A DNA stretch of 64,000 bases, taken from NCBI RefSeq assembly GCF_003390325.1, contig NZ_QUOK01000003.1, positions 62,001 to 126,000 on the forward strand, read 5' to 3'. This document shows positions 63,943-64,000 of this stretch, in pieces (position 1 is the first letter of the stretch; every line of letters starts with the position of its first letter). The position numbers and the translations under genes are program-made. The notes beneath the pieces were generated by a model, which did no database searches, was not told where the DNA came from, and worked only from the letters and a program-made list of their open reading frames with translations. This DNA is from Rhodohalobacter sp. SW132. GTDB taxonomy: Bacteria; Bacteroidota; Rhodothermia; Balneolales; Balneolaceae.

Positions 63943-64000
63943 TTAGTTGCTCCCGAATGCGCCGAAAAATTCAGACGGTGCAGGCGGATTGAAAGTCATT
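63943..64000 (-). CDS. C-terminal end of an unknown protein (cut by window edge)
   Basis: The minus strand is open from position 64000 to a TAA at 63943-63945, ending in MTFNPPAPSEFFGAFGSN. A strong terminator follows 14 bp later, which supports a real gene end. Too short to identify. It lies upstream of the lipoprotein pair in the same direction. Confidence 0.6.
   Translation of the reverse strand, partial: MTFNPPAPSEFFGAFGSN

Overview
The window looks like a chromosomal segment of a Gram-negative bacterium of the Balneolota/Rhodothermota - Bacteroidota side of the tree, probably marine or halophilic. The reasons are two TonB-dependent receptors, several Omp85-like outer-membrane barrels, ThuA/PVC-type dehydrogenases, acidic secreted lipoproteins, few strong Shine-Dalgarno sites, and an ebo gene cluster. 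No rRNA, tRNA, phage, insertion sequence or CRISPR array was seen. The lineage is inferred from gene content only.

Region 1 (1-17.4 kb) is the most distinctive part. It carries all six ebo genes, split into eboDEF (1.35-5.2 kb) and eboABC (14.6-17.4 kb). Ebo clusters are linked in cyanobacteria to moving a scytonemin precursor into the periplasm. Between the halves lie a ParE-type toxin-antitoxin pair, an orphan N-terminal domain of a GH31 glycosidase, a HAD phosphatase, and a leftward set of genes (Gfo/Idh/MocA oxidoreductase, tagatose/psicose-epimerase-like TIM barrel, type 1 copper protein, ThuA-dehydrogenase lipoprotein). A ribulokinase gene (araB) runs off the left edge. The two divergent intergenic regions, araB|eboD and thuA-dehydrogenase|eboA, each hold one copy of the same perfect palindrome, AAGTGTTA-N3-TAACACTT. 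A single regulator may therefore tie both ebo halves to pentose/sugar metabolism.

Region 2 (17.5-33 kb) is mostly envelope and housekeeping: mltG; a tightly overlapping DUF2752-TM2-HD-barrel run; a TonB receptor; a cold-shock protein; a PagL-like outer-membrane protein; a TauE/SafE permease with a PhzF-like enzyme; mutS2; a divergent uroporphyrinogen-III synthase; and an Omp85-like barrel with an AhpD-like protein.

Region 3 (33-44 kb) holds an SGNH hydrolase followed by a striking five-unit tandem array of about 126 bp units, each a potential long hairpin. Next comes an iron/haem set: protoporphyrinogen oxidase and a FecA-like receptor are divergent across two TTAGA-N5-TCTAA palindromes, and a DtxR-family regulator is encoded 3.5 kb away beside a thioredoxin-like protein and a membrane SpoIIE phosphatase.

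Region 4 (44-57 kb) is core metabolism and translation: NRDE protein, TPR-like protein, alpha/beta hydrolase, rluB-type pseudouridine synthase, an LCIB-type carbonic anhydrase candidate, hisI, yidD, cysS, folE and aconitase. It also has a small HU gene overlapping a second HU gene that is fused to a membrane anchor and a LysM domain. That protein could link DNA to the cell wall.

Region 5 (57-64 kb) encodes secreted proteins: an 1144-residue dehydrogenase/HEAT/cytochrome c protein, a family I pyrophosphatase that appears to be a lipoprotein, an LRR lipoprotein and a beta-propeller-like lipoprotein. Several dispersed intergenic repeat families recur across the window (5.2/57.0 kb, 7.3/30.5 kb, 25.8/60.8 kb, and a nested palindrome at 49.9 kb).
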